Shown piece by piece: positions 42,035-49,876 of a stretch of DNA of 64,000 nt (position 1 is its first letter; every line of letters starts with the position of its first letter). The position numbers and the translations under genes are program-made. The notes beneath the pieces were generated by a model. The model searched no databases and was not told where the DNA came from. It was given only the letters and a program-made list of their open reading frames with translations. The DNA comes from T1Sed10-7 sp040904745 (lineage in GTDB: Bacteria > Actinomycetota > Nitriliruptoria > Nitriliruptorales > Nitriliruptoraceae), in NCBI GenBank assembly GCA_040904745.1, contig JBBDSW010000129.1, forward strand, positions 44,850-108,849. Direction: 5' to 3'.

Positions 42035-42971
42035 ATGGAGTTCACCAAGGCGCACGGCACCGCGAACGATTTCGTGGTCCTCACCGACCTCAGCGACGAG
42101 CTGCAGTTGTCGGACGTGCTGGTGCGCGCGCTGGCCGACCGTCGCCGCGGTGTCGGTGCGGACGGCGTGATCCGCATCGGAAGCGGGGGCCCGGATGCGG
42201 ACGCGTTCATGGACTACCGCAACGCGGACGGCGGCATCGTCGAGATGTGTGGCAACGGCATCCGGGTCGTCACCAAGCTCGTCGTCGATCACGGCCACGT
42301 CACCCCGACACCTGACGGGATCATCCGCATCGGAACGCGTGCGGGCGTGAAACCGGTCCGGATCGTGGAGCGGGATGGGCACGGTGCCGTCGCTCGTGTG
42401 ACCGTAGACATGGGGCCTCCGGGTCTCGCGGCAGCCGAGGTGCCATACATCACGGATGAACCGGATGCGCCGCGTCATCGCGTCGACATCGACGGCGAGC
42501 AGGTCGTGATGGCGGTGGTGTCGATGGGGAACCCGCACGCGGTCATGGTCGTCGACTCCGTGGACGCCGCGCCGGTCGCCACCCTCGGGCCCCGTCTGCA
42601 ACACGATCGGCGCTTCCCCGAGGGGGTCAACGTCGGGTTCGCAGAGCGGGTCGGCGACGACCGCATCCGGCTGCGGGTATGGGAACGCGGAGTGGGGGAG
42701 ACCGCCGCCTGCGGCAGCGGAGCCTGTGCCGCGGTCGTCGCGCTGCACCACCTGGACCTCGTCGGGATGACGGTTGCGGTGGAACTGGCGGGTGGCACGC
42801 TGGAGCTGGAGTACACGCCGGGCGGGACGGTCAGGATGACCGGCCCGGCGGTGGGGNNNNNNNNNNGAGGCCGGTGGCACCGTCCGGATGACCGGATCCG
42901 CGGTCGAGGTCGCCACAGGCGTCCTCGACACGACCTGGATCGACTGCGCCGAACGCGGCGAGCTGGAGTGA
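42035..42971 (+). CDS. dapF: Diaminopimelate epimerase (interrupted by an assembly gap)
   Basis: Interconverts LL- and meso-DAP. Both catalytic Cys are present: C72 in EMCGNG and C226 in AACGSG. The reading is intact from ATG 42035 to the 10-N gap at 42857-42866. After the gap the family C-terminus (TGSAVEVATGVLDTTWIDC) runs in another frame to TGA 42969-42971. The segment GGTVRMTG appears on both sides of the gap with different bases (CGGACGGTCAGG versus TGGCACCGTCCG), so the join contains an extra or alternative copy. The protein is probably whole in the organism; as printed it cannot be translated through. GTGA overlap with hflX. Confidence 0.85.
42857..42866. other. 10-N scaffold gap inside dapF
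   Basis: Ten N with similar, not identical, coding sequence on both sides. The gap size is nominal and the reading frame changes across it. Confidence 0.95.
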
Positions 42972-44455
42972 CCACCCTGGACACCTCGACCGATACCGGC
43001 CCTACGGCCCCCGATCTCGACGACACGCGGCCACTGGACCTCGACGATGCCGCCGCGGTTGGCCGCGCCGAGGCACGCCGTCGGCGTCGCGATGTCATCG
43101 AAGATGGCGCGCCCCGGGAGGGCGTCGACATCATCCGTCCGGTCGAGCGGGCGGTCATCGTCGGTGTGCAACTTCCTGGGACGACCTCGGCTGAGCTGGA
43201 CGCATCCCTGGACGAGCTCGCGGCGCTTCTGGACACGGCAGGTGCCGAGGTCGTCGAGCGGGTCATCCAGCGCCGCAACGGACCCGACCCGGCGACGTTC
43301 GTCGGGCGCGGGAAGGTCGCGGAGTTGCGGGACCTTGCCGCCGCGGTCGGTGCGGACGCGGTGGTGTTCGATGATGAGCTCGCGCCGGCACAGCAGCGCA
43401 CGCTGGAGGAGGAGATCCGGCAGAAGGTCCTCGACCGCACGATCGTGATCCTCGACATCTTCGCGCAGCATGCCACCTCGCGGGAAGGCAAGGCCCAGGT
43501 CGAGCTCGCGCAGCTGACCTACCTCCTTCCCCGTCTTCGCGGATGGGGTGTCGCACTGTCCCGTCAGGCCGGTGGACGGGTCGCCGGCGGGGCTGGGATC
43601 GGTGGCCGTGGCCCGGGCGAGACCCAACTCGAGGTCGACCGCCGCCGGATCATGCGTCGGATCAGCAAGCTCCGCCGGGATCTGGAGGGCTACCGGCAGA
43701 TCCGTGAGACCAAGGCGGCCGAACGCGAGCGCAAGAGCGTGCAGGTCGTTGCCCTGGTCGGCTACACGAACGCCGGGAAGTCCTCCGTGCTCAACCGGAT
43801 CACCGGAGCGGCGGTCAAGGTCGAGGACCGGCTGTTCGCGACCCTGGACCCCACCGTGCGTCGCCTGCCCCTGGAGGACGGTCGCGAGATCGTCCTGACG
43901 GACACGGTGGGATTCGTGCGCAAGCTCCCGCACGGGCTCGTAGAAGCGTTCAAGTCGACCCTGGAGGAGTCGGCGTCGGCTGACCTGCTCCTGCACGTCG
44001 TCGACGCGTCCCACCCGGAGGCAGAAGCGCACATCGTGGCCGTCCAGGAGGTCCTCGAGGAGATCGGTGCGGAACACCGTCCCCAGCAACTGGTGCTCAA
44101 CAAGATCGATGCCGTCGGGCCGGAGGTCGTCGAGGCGCTGGCGCGACGGATCGAGGTCGAGATCGGGCAGAAGCCGGTACTCATGTCGGCCGTGACGGGT
44201 GAGGGAGCCAGCGAGCTCATCGCTCGGATCACGGAGCGGCTCCCATCACAGCGTTACCGCATCAGTGGGCACGTGCCCTACGCCCGGCAGGACCTGGTGG
44301 CCATGGCCCACCGGCAGGGCACGGTCGTGTCGGAGGATCACACGGAGCAGGGCACGCAACTCGTCGCCGATGTGGACCGGGACACGGTCATCGAACTACG
44401 CGACTATCTGCACGACGATCCGTTCGCGGACGAGCCGGAGGGGTGGGAACGCTGA
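42968..44455 (+). CDS. hflX: Ribosome-associated GTPase HflX
   Basis: GTPase that splits or rescues stalled 70S ribosomes. GTG 42968 (495 residues) overlaps the dapF stop. Order: Ala/Asp-rich N-terminus (1-50), HflX N-domain (about 60-190, with GRGKVAELRDLA), the Gly-rich loop GGAGIGGRGPGETQLE, coiled-coil, then the G domain with G1 GYTNAGKSS (265-273), DTVGF and NKID. C-terminal domain after about 430. miaB-miaA-dapF-hflX-lexA is a typical actinobacterial order. Confidence 0.96.
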   Translation: MTTLDTSTDTGPTAPDLDDTRPLDLDDAAAVGRAEARRRRRDVIEDGAPREGVDIIRPVERAVIVGVQLPGTTSAELDASLDELAALLDTAGAEVVERVIQRRNGPDPATFVGRGKVAELRDLAAAVGADAVVFDDELAPAQQRTLEEEIRQKVLDRTIVILDIFAQHATSREGKAQVELAQLTYLLPRLRGWGVALSRQAGGRVAGGAGIGGRGPGETQLEVDRRRIMRRISKLRRDLEGYRQIRETKAAERERKSVQVVALVGYTNAGKSSVLNRITGAAVKVEDRLFATLDPTVRRLPLEDGREIVLTDTVGFVRKLPHGLVEAFKSTLEESASADLLLHVVDASHPEAEAHIVAVQEVLEEIGAEHRPQQLVLNKIDAVGPEVVEALARRIEVEIGQKPVLMSAVTGEGASELIARITERLPSQRYRISGHVPYARQDLVAMAHRQGTVVSEDHTEQGTQLVADVDRDTVIELRDYLHDDPFADEPEGWER

Positions 44456-44476
44456 TCCCCCGGTCTGCGCACCCCG

Positions 44477-45253
44477 TCAGCGGATCGTGCGCAGCACGGT
44501 CACGACCTTGCCCATGACCCGTGCATCCTGATCCGCGCGGACCTCGATCGGCTCGTAGGACGCGTTGGCGGGGTCGAGGAAGACCTGGCCCGCACGGGTG
44601 CGACGGTAGAACTTCACGGTCGCCTCCCCGTCGATGAGCGCGGCACACATCTCGCCCTGCTCGACCGTCGGCTGCTCCCGCACGACGACGAGATCGCTCT
44701 CGAACACCCCCGCCTCGATCATCGAGTCGCCGCGGACCCGCAGCATGAACAGTTGCCCGTCGCCGACCAGATCCTTGGGGAGCGGGTACACCGCTTCGAC
44801 GTGCTCCTCGGCGAGGATCGGCCCGCCCGCGGCGATCTCCCCGACGAGCGGCACCTGCCGTGCCGGGGATCGGGGAAGATCCAGTGCGGTGACGGGGTCC
44901 CGCCCGAGCTCCAGTGCCCGCGGCTTGGTGGGGTCGCGTCGTAGGTAGCCCTTGCGCTCCAGCGATTCCAGCTGGCCATGCACCGACGATGGGGAGCGCA
45001 GGCCCACCGCATCACCGATCTCACGCACGGACGGTGGATAGCCGTGCGCATCGACGTGGCCGTGGATCACCTCCAGGATGGCACGCTGGCGTGCGGTCAG
45101 CTCCGTGCTGTCCGCTGGAGGCTCGCTGACGGCCAGGTCACCGTCTTCGGTGACGACCTCGGCCGGAGCCGACGGCTGGCTGGCTGTCCTGGCTCCGGCC
45201 GCGGGGCCATCCGCCTCGTTGCCTGCGGTTGATGTGCTTCCCGTCGTCCCCAT
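44477..45253 (-). CDS. lexA: SOS repressor LexA
   Basis: Self-cleaving repressor. ATG 45253 with AGGAGGGG upstream gives 258 residues. The winged HTH spans about 51-117 (LTARQRAILEVI... PPSVREIGDAVGL... KGYLRRDP). Cleavage site A142-G143 in EIAAGG, nucleophile S177 in GDSMIEAG, general base K214 in ATVKF. An N-terminal extension of about 50 acidic and Ala/Ser-rich residues precedes the HTH, longer than in E. coli LexA. A -10 TACCGT (minus strand, 45287-45292) and four SOS-box-like sites lie upstream, so it is autoregulated. Convergent with hflX, 21 nt apart. Confidence 0.97.
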   Translation of the reverse strand: MGTTGSTSTAGNEADGPAAGARTASQPSAPAEVVTEDGDLAVSEPPADSTELTARQRAILEVIHGHVDAHGYPPSVREIGDAVGLRSPSSVHGQLESLERKGYLRRDPTKPRALELGRDPVTALDLPRSPARQVPLVGEIAAGGPILAEEHVEAVYPLPKDLVGDGQLFMLRVRGDSMIEAGVFESDLVVVREQPTVEQGEMCAALIDGEATVKFYRRTRAGQVFLDPANASYEPIEVRADQDARVMGKVVTVLRTIR

Positions 45254-45269
45254 CGTGACCCCTCCTGGT

Positions 45270-45283
45270 CGAACGCGCGTTCG
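45270..45283. promoter_or_regulatory. LexA box 1 (perfect)
   Basis: CGAACGCGCGTTCG matches CGAACN4GTTCG exactly, 17 nt upstream of the lexA start and just downstream of the minus-strand -10 TACCGT. It should repress lexA itself. Confidence 0.9.
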
Positions 45284-45314
45284 CTCACGGTAGCACGAGA
45301 GCGGTCGATCGTGG

Positions 45315-45328
45315 GGAACGTTCGTTCG
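45315..45328. promoter_or_regulatory. LexA box 2 (one mismatch)
   Basis: GGAACGTTCGTTCG differs from CGAACN4GTTCG at the first base. It lies between the divergent promoters of lexA and the LysM gene. Confidence 0.6.
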
Positions 45329-45345
45329 GATCTGGCCTTGACGGG

Positions 45346-45359
45346 GGAACGCTTGTTCG
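45346..45359. promoter_or_regulatory. LexA box 3 (one mismatch)
   Basis: GGAACGCTTGTTCG differs from the consensus at the first base. Spacing to box 2 is 31 bp and to box 4 is 26 bp. Confidence 0.6.
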
Positions 45360-45371
45360 GTTGACTGGTAT

Positions 45372-45385
45372 CGAACGGGCGTTCG
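45372..45385. promoter_or_regulatory. LexA box 4 (perfect)
   Basis: CGAACGGGCGTTCG matches exactly. It lies about 20 nt upstream of TAGGGT (45405-45410), the likely -10 of the LysM gene, so it overlaps the -35 region of that promoter. Confidence 0.9.
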
Positions 45386-45445
45386 GGGTGTCGCACCCGG
45401 TCCGTAGGGTCCGACCCGATCACCCCCCGATGTCAAGGAGTCTCC

Positions 45446-45820
45446 GTGCAGACCGCCACCCACGCCGTCGCAGCTTCTGGCACCGATGCACCGGCAGGGG
45501 CCGGGCCGTCCGGTCGGCGGCCGCCTGTCCTCACTCGTGCAACCATCGTGCGGCGTCGGTCGGTGGCACTCGCCGTGCTGCTCCTCGCAGCCTTCCTGCT
45601 GACGGTCGCGATCGGCCGTGTCGGTGCGGAAGCGGAGTTGGCGGACCCGGTGGCCGGGCACGCCGTGATCGAGCCGGGAGAGACCCTGTGGAGCGTCGCG
45701 GTGGCCACGGCCCCGGAGGACGTCGATCCACGCGAGCAGCTGCGTGCCATCCAGGACCTCAACGACCTCACGGGAGCCGACGTCGAAGCCTGGACCGTGG
45801 TCCTGCTACCGGCGCGCTGA
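45446..45820 (+). CDS. LysM protein, probable SOS-induced division inhibitor
   Basis: A 124-residue protein from GTG 45446 with AAGGAG 5 nt upstream. A membrane helix is at about 39-58 (SVALAVLLLAAFLLTVAIG) and an extracytoplasmic LysM domain at about 74-122 (VIEPGETLWSVA... WTVVLLPA). The same layout, divergent from lexA and followed by nrdR, belongs to mycobacterial Rv2719c (ChiZ), corynebacterial DivS and, more distantly, Bacillus YneA, which delay division during DNA damage. Several LexA boxes upstream support SOS control. Function is inferred from that synteny. Confidence 0.82.
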   Translation: MQTATHAVAASGTDAPAGAGPSGRRPPVLTRATIVRRRSVALAVLLLAAFLLTVAIGRVGAEAELADPVAGHAVIEPGETLWSVAVATAPEDVDPREQLRAIQDLNDLTGADVEAWTVVLLPAR

Positions 45821-45868
45821 CCGAGGCCACCGCCGTGCCGAGCCGCCCCGGCCAGGCGGTCCCGCAGT

Positions 45869-46336
45869 TCAGGCGCCCTTGGGAGGCGCATCCTTGCGCA
45901 GGGATGAGAGTTCCGTCTCGAAGTCCTCGGGGCCCTGGAAGTCCTTGTACACGCTCGCGAAACGGACGTAGGCGACCGGATCCAGGGCCCGGAGCTGCGT
46001 CAGCACCTGGAGCCCGACCTGCTCGGAGCTGATCTCACGTGTTCCGAGGGCGCGGAGTTCGCGCTCGACCGCTGCTGCGGCCTCCTCGAGCGCGGCGCTC
46101 TCCACCCGTCCCTTCGCTGCTCGGGCCATGCCGTCCAGGACCCGCGACCGGTCGAACACCGCGAGTGCGCCGGACCGCTTGCGCACGACCAGTTCCGGTA
46201 CCTCGACGCGCTCGAACGTGGTGAAGCGCAGCCCGCAGGCGCGACACTCACGTCGGCGACGGATCGCATCGCCCGTCGGCGACGGGCGGGAGTCGACGAC
46301 GCGATCCTCGTCGAGTCCGCAGCCGGGACAGCGCAA
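45869..46336 (-). CDS. nrdR: Transcriptional regulator NrdR
   Basis: ATP/dATP-sensing repressor of ribonucleotide reductase genes. The start is TTG 46336, giving the invariant MRCPGC opening; GGAG lies about 10 nt upstream. The 155-residue protein has a zinc ribbon (C3, C6, C31, C34) and an ATP-cone (about 48-138, ELVVRKRSGALAVFDRSRV). Its likely target is nrdJ, 5.4 kb away, which has NrdR-box-like sites. lexA-LysM-nrdR matches the mycobacterial order. Confidence 0.96.
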   Translation of the reverse strand: MRCPGCGLDEDRVVDSRPSPTGDAIRRRRECRACGLRFTTFERVEVPELVVRKRSGALAVFDRSRVLDGMARAAKGRVESAALEEAAAAVERELRALGTREISSEQVGLQVLTQLRALDPVAYVRFASVYKDFQGPEDFETELSSLRKDAPPKGA

Positions 46337-46473
46337 GGGTCGGGCGCTCCTGGTCAGGGGTCGTGAACATACGTGCGGGGTCCGGTCGAGGCGAGCATCC
46401 GCGACCGGCGGATGCTCGGGCGTGACGACAGGTAGGCGGGTTGGGCGGTCCGGTGGCTACCGTGCGTGCTCTG

Positions 46474-47319
46474 ATGACCAAGGTGGCGGCGGGACCGGAC
46501 GTGCTCGGCATCGATGTCGATGTCGATGGGCAGGTGGATGATGGCGCGTGGACGGCGTGTCGTTGGCAGGCAGCCCGGGGACTGGATGGTCCCCCCGGCA
46601 TCCTGCAGGGTGGCCTGGCGGCCGGTGTCACGGCGAGCATCGCCCGCTTGATCGATCGGTTCGATGCTCCGCTGACGGGGTTCGACGCCCGTCTGCATGC
46701 ACCGACCCCGTTGGGCACCGAACTCACCGCCCGCTCGCGTCCGAGCGAGGGGGCTGCGAGGTACGCGGTCGAGACCTGGAGCGGTGCTGCGCTCCTCGTC
46801 TCCGCCGAGGTGGAGCTCGCAGGTCACGATCCTGCTCCTGCGGTCGCCGATCTGGCCGAGCTCGCGCGCGTCCCCCTTCCACCGGCCGAGCCCCAATGGG
46901 AGTACCCGACCTGCTTCGTCTGCGGGCCCGCCCCCACGCATCCGCACGGGCTCCATCACTACCCGCGCTGGCAGTCGAGCACCAGCGTGGTCGTCCCCTG
47001 GGTCGCGGATGAGGGGTTCGCCCATGACGGGGTGATCGATCCCCTGCTCGTGTCAGCGGTCCTCGATTGTCCATCGGTCTGGGCCGCGATCGCGCACGTT
47101 CGCGAGCGTGGTCACGTGGGTGCCCTGCTCGCGGGGTTCAACCTCCGGGTCTTCCACGACGCGCCGATCATGGAACCGCTCCGGATCGTCGCCCGGATGG
47201 ACAGTATGGACGGTCGCAAGATCCGGTCGCGGGCCGCGCTCGTCGACGAGGACGGCCTCGTCTACGCGTTGGCCTCGGCCTTCCACGTCTCCGTGGCAGA
47301 GGTGCCGTCGTTCGGTTGA
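46474..47319 (+). CDS. Thioesterase-like hotdog-fold protein
   Basis: A 281-residue protein; ATG 46474 is chosen because TACCGT (46458-46463) lies 10 nt upstream and the earlier residues have no match. Two hotdog-like halves are visible (about 15-120 and 135-280), the first with GPPGILQGGLAAGVTASIARLID and the second with EGFAHDGVIDPLLVSAVLDCPSVWA, both helix-plus-strand patterns of acyl-CoA thioesterases. A CFVCGP motif lies between them, unusual for the family. Substrate not known. Confidence 0.6.
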   Translation: MTKVAAGPDVLGIDVDVDGQVDDGAWTACRWQAARGLDGPPGILQGGLAAGVTASIARLIDRFDAPLTGFDARLHAPTPLGTELTARSRPSEGAARYAVETWSGAALLVSAEVELAGHDPAPAVADLAELARVPLPPAEPQWEYPTCFVCGPAPTHPHGLHHYPRWQSSTSVVVPWVADEGFAHDGVIDPLLVSAVLDCPSVWAAIAHVRERGHVGALLAGFNLRVFHDAPIMEPLRIVARMDSMDGRKIRSRAALVDEDGLVYALASAFHVSVAEVPSFG

Positions 47320-47344
47320 GATCCCGGCGGTGCCGATGCGGGGG

Positions 47345-48232
47345 TCACCCCGCCTCCACTCGCTGTACGAGCACACGTTGCCCGTGGGAGCCGCGCTCGT
47401 CCGACCACTTGTCGATGATCTCCAGGCGGCTGTCCTCGCGGCGTTGCAGCCGTGCCCTGCCCCGTCCGAGGACCTCCTCCGCCTCGTCCCCGGTCTCCGC
47501 GGTGTGGACGAACCGGTAGCGCAGTAGGTCGCCGGTCAGGATCCCGCCCGACTCACCGTCGAGCAACCGATCGGCCTCGTAGCGGCCGATGACCCGACGA
47601 CCTTCCTGGAGGAACCGGACCAGCAGGCCGCGTGCATCCTCGCCTTCGATCGTCTCGTCGAGGATGAACGACAGCCCATGGAGGTCGTAGCCGGCATCCC
47701 CGGGATGATGGCGGCCCGCTTCCCAGTCACCCCTTGTCAGGGCATAGCCCCACTCGGATGCCGTGCCGCCCTCCTCGCCTTCCACCGCGTCGCGGTAGCG
47801 AGCCTCCATGCGGAACCCGGCGGCGTTGAAGACCCGCTGCATCGGGACGTTGTTCTCGTGTGCGCGTCCCGTCAAGCGGACCACCTCCGGGTCGGCCGAG
47901 AAGTGATGGTCGGCGAGATGGCGGAGCACCTCGCGCCCGACCCCACGACCACGCGCCTTCGGACCGATCCGCAGGAGGATCTCCGCATCGCGTCGATCGA
48001 GGCCTTCGACCAACGCGAAACCCGCGGTCGTGCCGTCGACGATGACCGCCCAGCCGAACCGGGACTCGTCGGCCCATCCGCCCTCTTCGAGCTCGGCGCG
48101 CAGCGCGTCTTCGACGAATCCCACCGGACGGGCGAGCGCCGTGGAAGCCCGTCGGTCCGTGGTCACCACCCAGGACGCATCGTCGGGGACGAGTACGCGG
48201 AGGTGGACGTTCGGGCGTGCGGCAGAGGGCAC
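47345..48232 (-). CDS. GNAT acetyltransferase with C-terminal extension
   Basis: A 295-residue protein from GTG 48232 with GGGAG 6 nt upstream (the frame continues further without a good site). The GNAT domain (about 5-170) shows the acetyl-CoA loop RIGPKARGRGVGREVL and the NVPMQRVFNAAGFRMEAR block, as in RimJ/RimL-type N-acetyltransferases. A second region (about 185-295, HGLSFILDETIEGEDARGLL... GILTGDLLRYRFVHTAETGD) is not GNAT. It is a separate domain I do not recognise. Acceptor unknown. Confidence 0.75.
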   Translation of the reverse strand: MPSAARPNVHLRVLVPDDASWVVTTDRRASTALARPVGFVEDALRAELEEGGWADESRFGWAVIVDGTTAGFALVEGLDRRDAEILLRIGPKARGRGVGREVLRHLADHHFSADPEVVRLTGRAHENNVPMQRVFNAAGFRMEARYRDAVEGEEGGTASEWGYALTRGDWEAGRHHPGDAGYDLHGLSFILDETIEGEDARGLLVRFLQEGRRVIGRYEADRLLDGESGGILTGDLLRYRFVHTAETGDEAEEVLGRGRARLQRREDSRLEIIDKWSDERGSHGQRVLVQRVEAG

Positions 48233-48502
48233 GAGCAACTCCCTGACGGTGAGGCGGCGGGACGGGTCGCGCGTCGGTGGCGCCGCACCGCCAACACCCC
48301 CATCCTGCCAGAGGCGAGCGCCACTCACCGTGCCCAACAGAACACCGTGCGGTGTGAGCGCTCGTCGACCTCGCCATGCGGATGCGGCTGTGTGCCCGAC
48401 CGGGTGACCGGGTTTGGGTGCGACCGGCCGGATGATAGGACCTAGGGTGTCGCGGTGGGACGCGACCTTCGGTCGTGTGAGCCGAGAAGGAGAGGGGGCC
48501 AG

Positions 48503-49876
48503 GTGGAGTTCGTCGGACACACGGCCATCGCGCTGGCGGACACGGTCATCGCCGGTGACGCCACGGCGCGCGAGGTCGTTACGGCCCACCTCGATCGGCT
48601 CTTAGAGGTCGAGCACCGACTCGGTGCGTTCGTGTCCATCCGGCGACAGGCGGCGCTCGCTGATGCCGATGCGGTCGATGCGCATCCGGATCGCGCCTCG
48701 CTGCCCTTGGCCGGGGTGCCGATCGCCCTGACCGATGTCGTGGACATCGCCGGGGAGGCCACCCGGCACGGCTCCCTCGCCACCTCGCCGGAGGTCGCCG
48801 ATGCCGATGACCCGGTGGTCGCGCGGCTCCGCGCGGCTGGAGCCATCGTGCTCGGCAAGACCCGGTCCCCGGAGCTGTCGCTGTGGGGGACCTCGGATGA
48901 TCCCGCGGGCACCGCGATCAGCCCGTGGGATCCGACCCGTTCGGCAGGCGGTGCCTCCGGCGGTGCGGCCGCCGCCGTGGGTGCGGGGGTCGTGCCGCTC
49001 GCGCTCGGGGGTGACAGCTTCGGCTCGTTGCGCATCCCGGCCGCCGCCTGTGGCGTCGTCGGCATCCGACCGGGTGCGCCCTACCTCCCCATCGAACTGG
49101 CAGGCGCGCCGCACTGGTTCGGGATGGGGCGCTACGGCCCGTTGGGCACCAACGTCGCGGATGTCGCACGGATGCTGGCGGTCATGTCCGGCGCCGCGGA
49201 GTTCGCGCTGGAGACGTTGCTCCACCCCGTCGACGTCGCGGTGTCGTGGCGTGCTCCCGCCCCGGGGGTGGTGGTCAGCGGTGCGTGGCGCGAAGCCGCG
49301 CTCGAAGCCGGCCGGCTGCTGCACCACGCCGGTCACACGGTCGGACGCGACGACCCTCCCTACGAGCGCGCCACCGTGCAGGCGACGGTCGCTCGCTGGA
49401 CGCAGGGCGCCAGTGCGGATGTCGCCGCCCTTGCACTCGATCCGGATCGGCTGCAGGCCCGCACCCGCGCGCACGTGGCCGCCGGCGACCGCCTCGCCAA
49501 GGTCAGCCCCGTGGACGACGAAGGTGCGGAGCGGTGGAAGCAACGCATCGCCCCCTTCTTCGAAGCCCATGACCTCCTGCTCACGCCGACGTTCGCGAGG
49601 GTGCAACCTGCCGCGACGGCCTGGCACACCCGTCCCTGGGCAGCCAACATCGCGGCGAACCTGTCCGCCTACCCCTTCACCGGCCCCTGGAACCTGGCGG
49701 ACCTTCCTGCCGTGGTCGTCCCCCTGTGGGAGGACGGTGGACGCCCGCTGTCGGTGCAGATCGTGGGTGCCGAAGGGCAGGAGTCCCTGGTCCTCTCCGT
49801 CGCGGCCGCGTTGGAGTCCATGGTCCCGCGTGAACGCCACGCACCGGGCTGGACCACCGCTGAGGTGCAGGACTAG
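48503..49876 (+). CDS. Amidase-signature protein lacking catalytic residues
   Basis: A 457-residue protein with the amidase-signature fold (GatA/FAAH family). The start GTG 48503 follows AGGAG and GAGGGGG; an in-frame GTG at 48455 only 6 nt after TAGGGT is an alternative, leaderless start. The family triad is Lys, cis-Ser, Ser. Here Lys is T77 (GVPIALTDVVDIAG) and the cis-Ser is A151 (GGASGG), while the nucleophile position S175 (DSFGSLRIP) remains. Hydrolysis by the usual mechanism is therefore unlikely. The rest of the fold, including PLALGGDS and ACGVVGIRPG, is well kept, suggesting a binding role. The stop overlaps the convergent permease stop (CTAG). Confidence 0.85.
   Translation: MEFVGHTAIALADTVIAGDATAREVVTAHLDRLLEVEHRLGAFVSIRRQAALADADAVDAHPDRASLPLAGVPIALTDVVDIAGEATRHGSLATSPEVADADDPVVARLRAAGAIVLGKTRSPELSLWGTSDDPAGTAISPWDPTRSAGGASGGAAAAVGAGVVPLALGGDSFGSLRIPAAACGVVGIRPGAPYLPIELAGAPHWFGMGRYGPLGTNVADVARMLAVMSGAAEFALETLLHPVDVAVSWRAPAPGVVVSGAWREAALEAGRLLHHAGHTVGRDDPPYERATVQATVARWTQGASADVAALALDPDRLQARTRAHVAAGDRLAKVSPVDDEGAERWKQRIAPFFEAHDLLLTPTFARVQPAATAWHTRPWAANIAANLSAYPFTGPWNLADLPAVVVPLWEDGGRPLSVQIVGAEGQESLVLSVAAALESMVPRERHAPGWTTAEVQD

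Noticed and set aside
41798..44455. Apparent fusion of dapF and hflX across the N gap
   Set aside because: Dependent on a 10-N filler. After the gap the true dapF frame is different and ends at 42971, and hflX has its own GTG start.
45361..46032. 223-residue plus-strand ORF covering the LysM gene and nrdR
   Set aside because: Basic, low-complexity shadow; the LysM gene in another frame has a ribosome-binding site and domain match.
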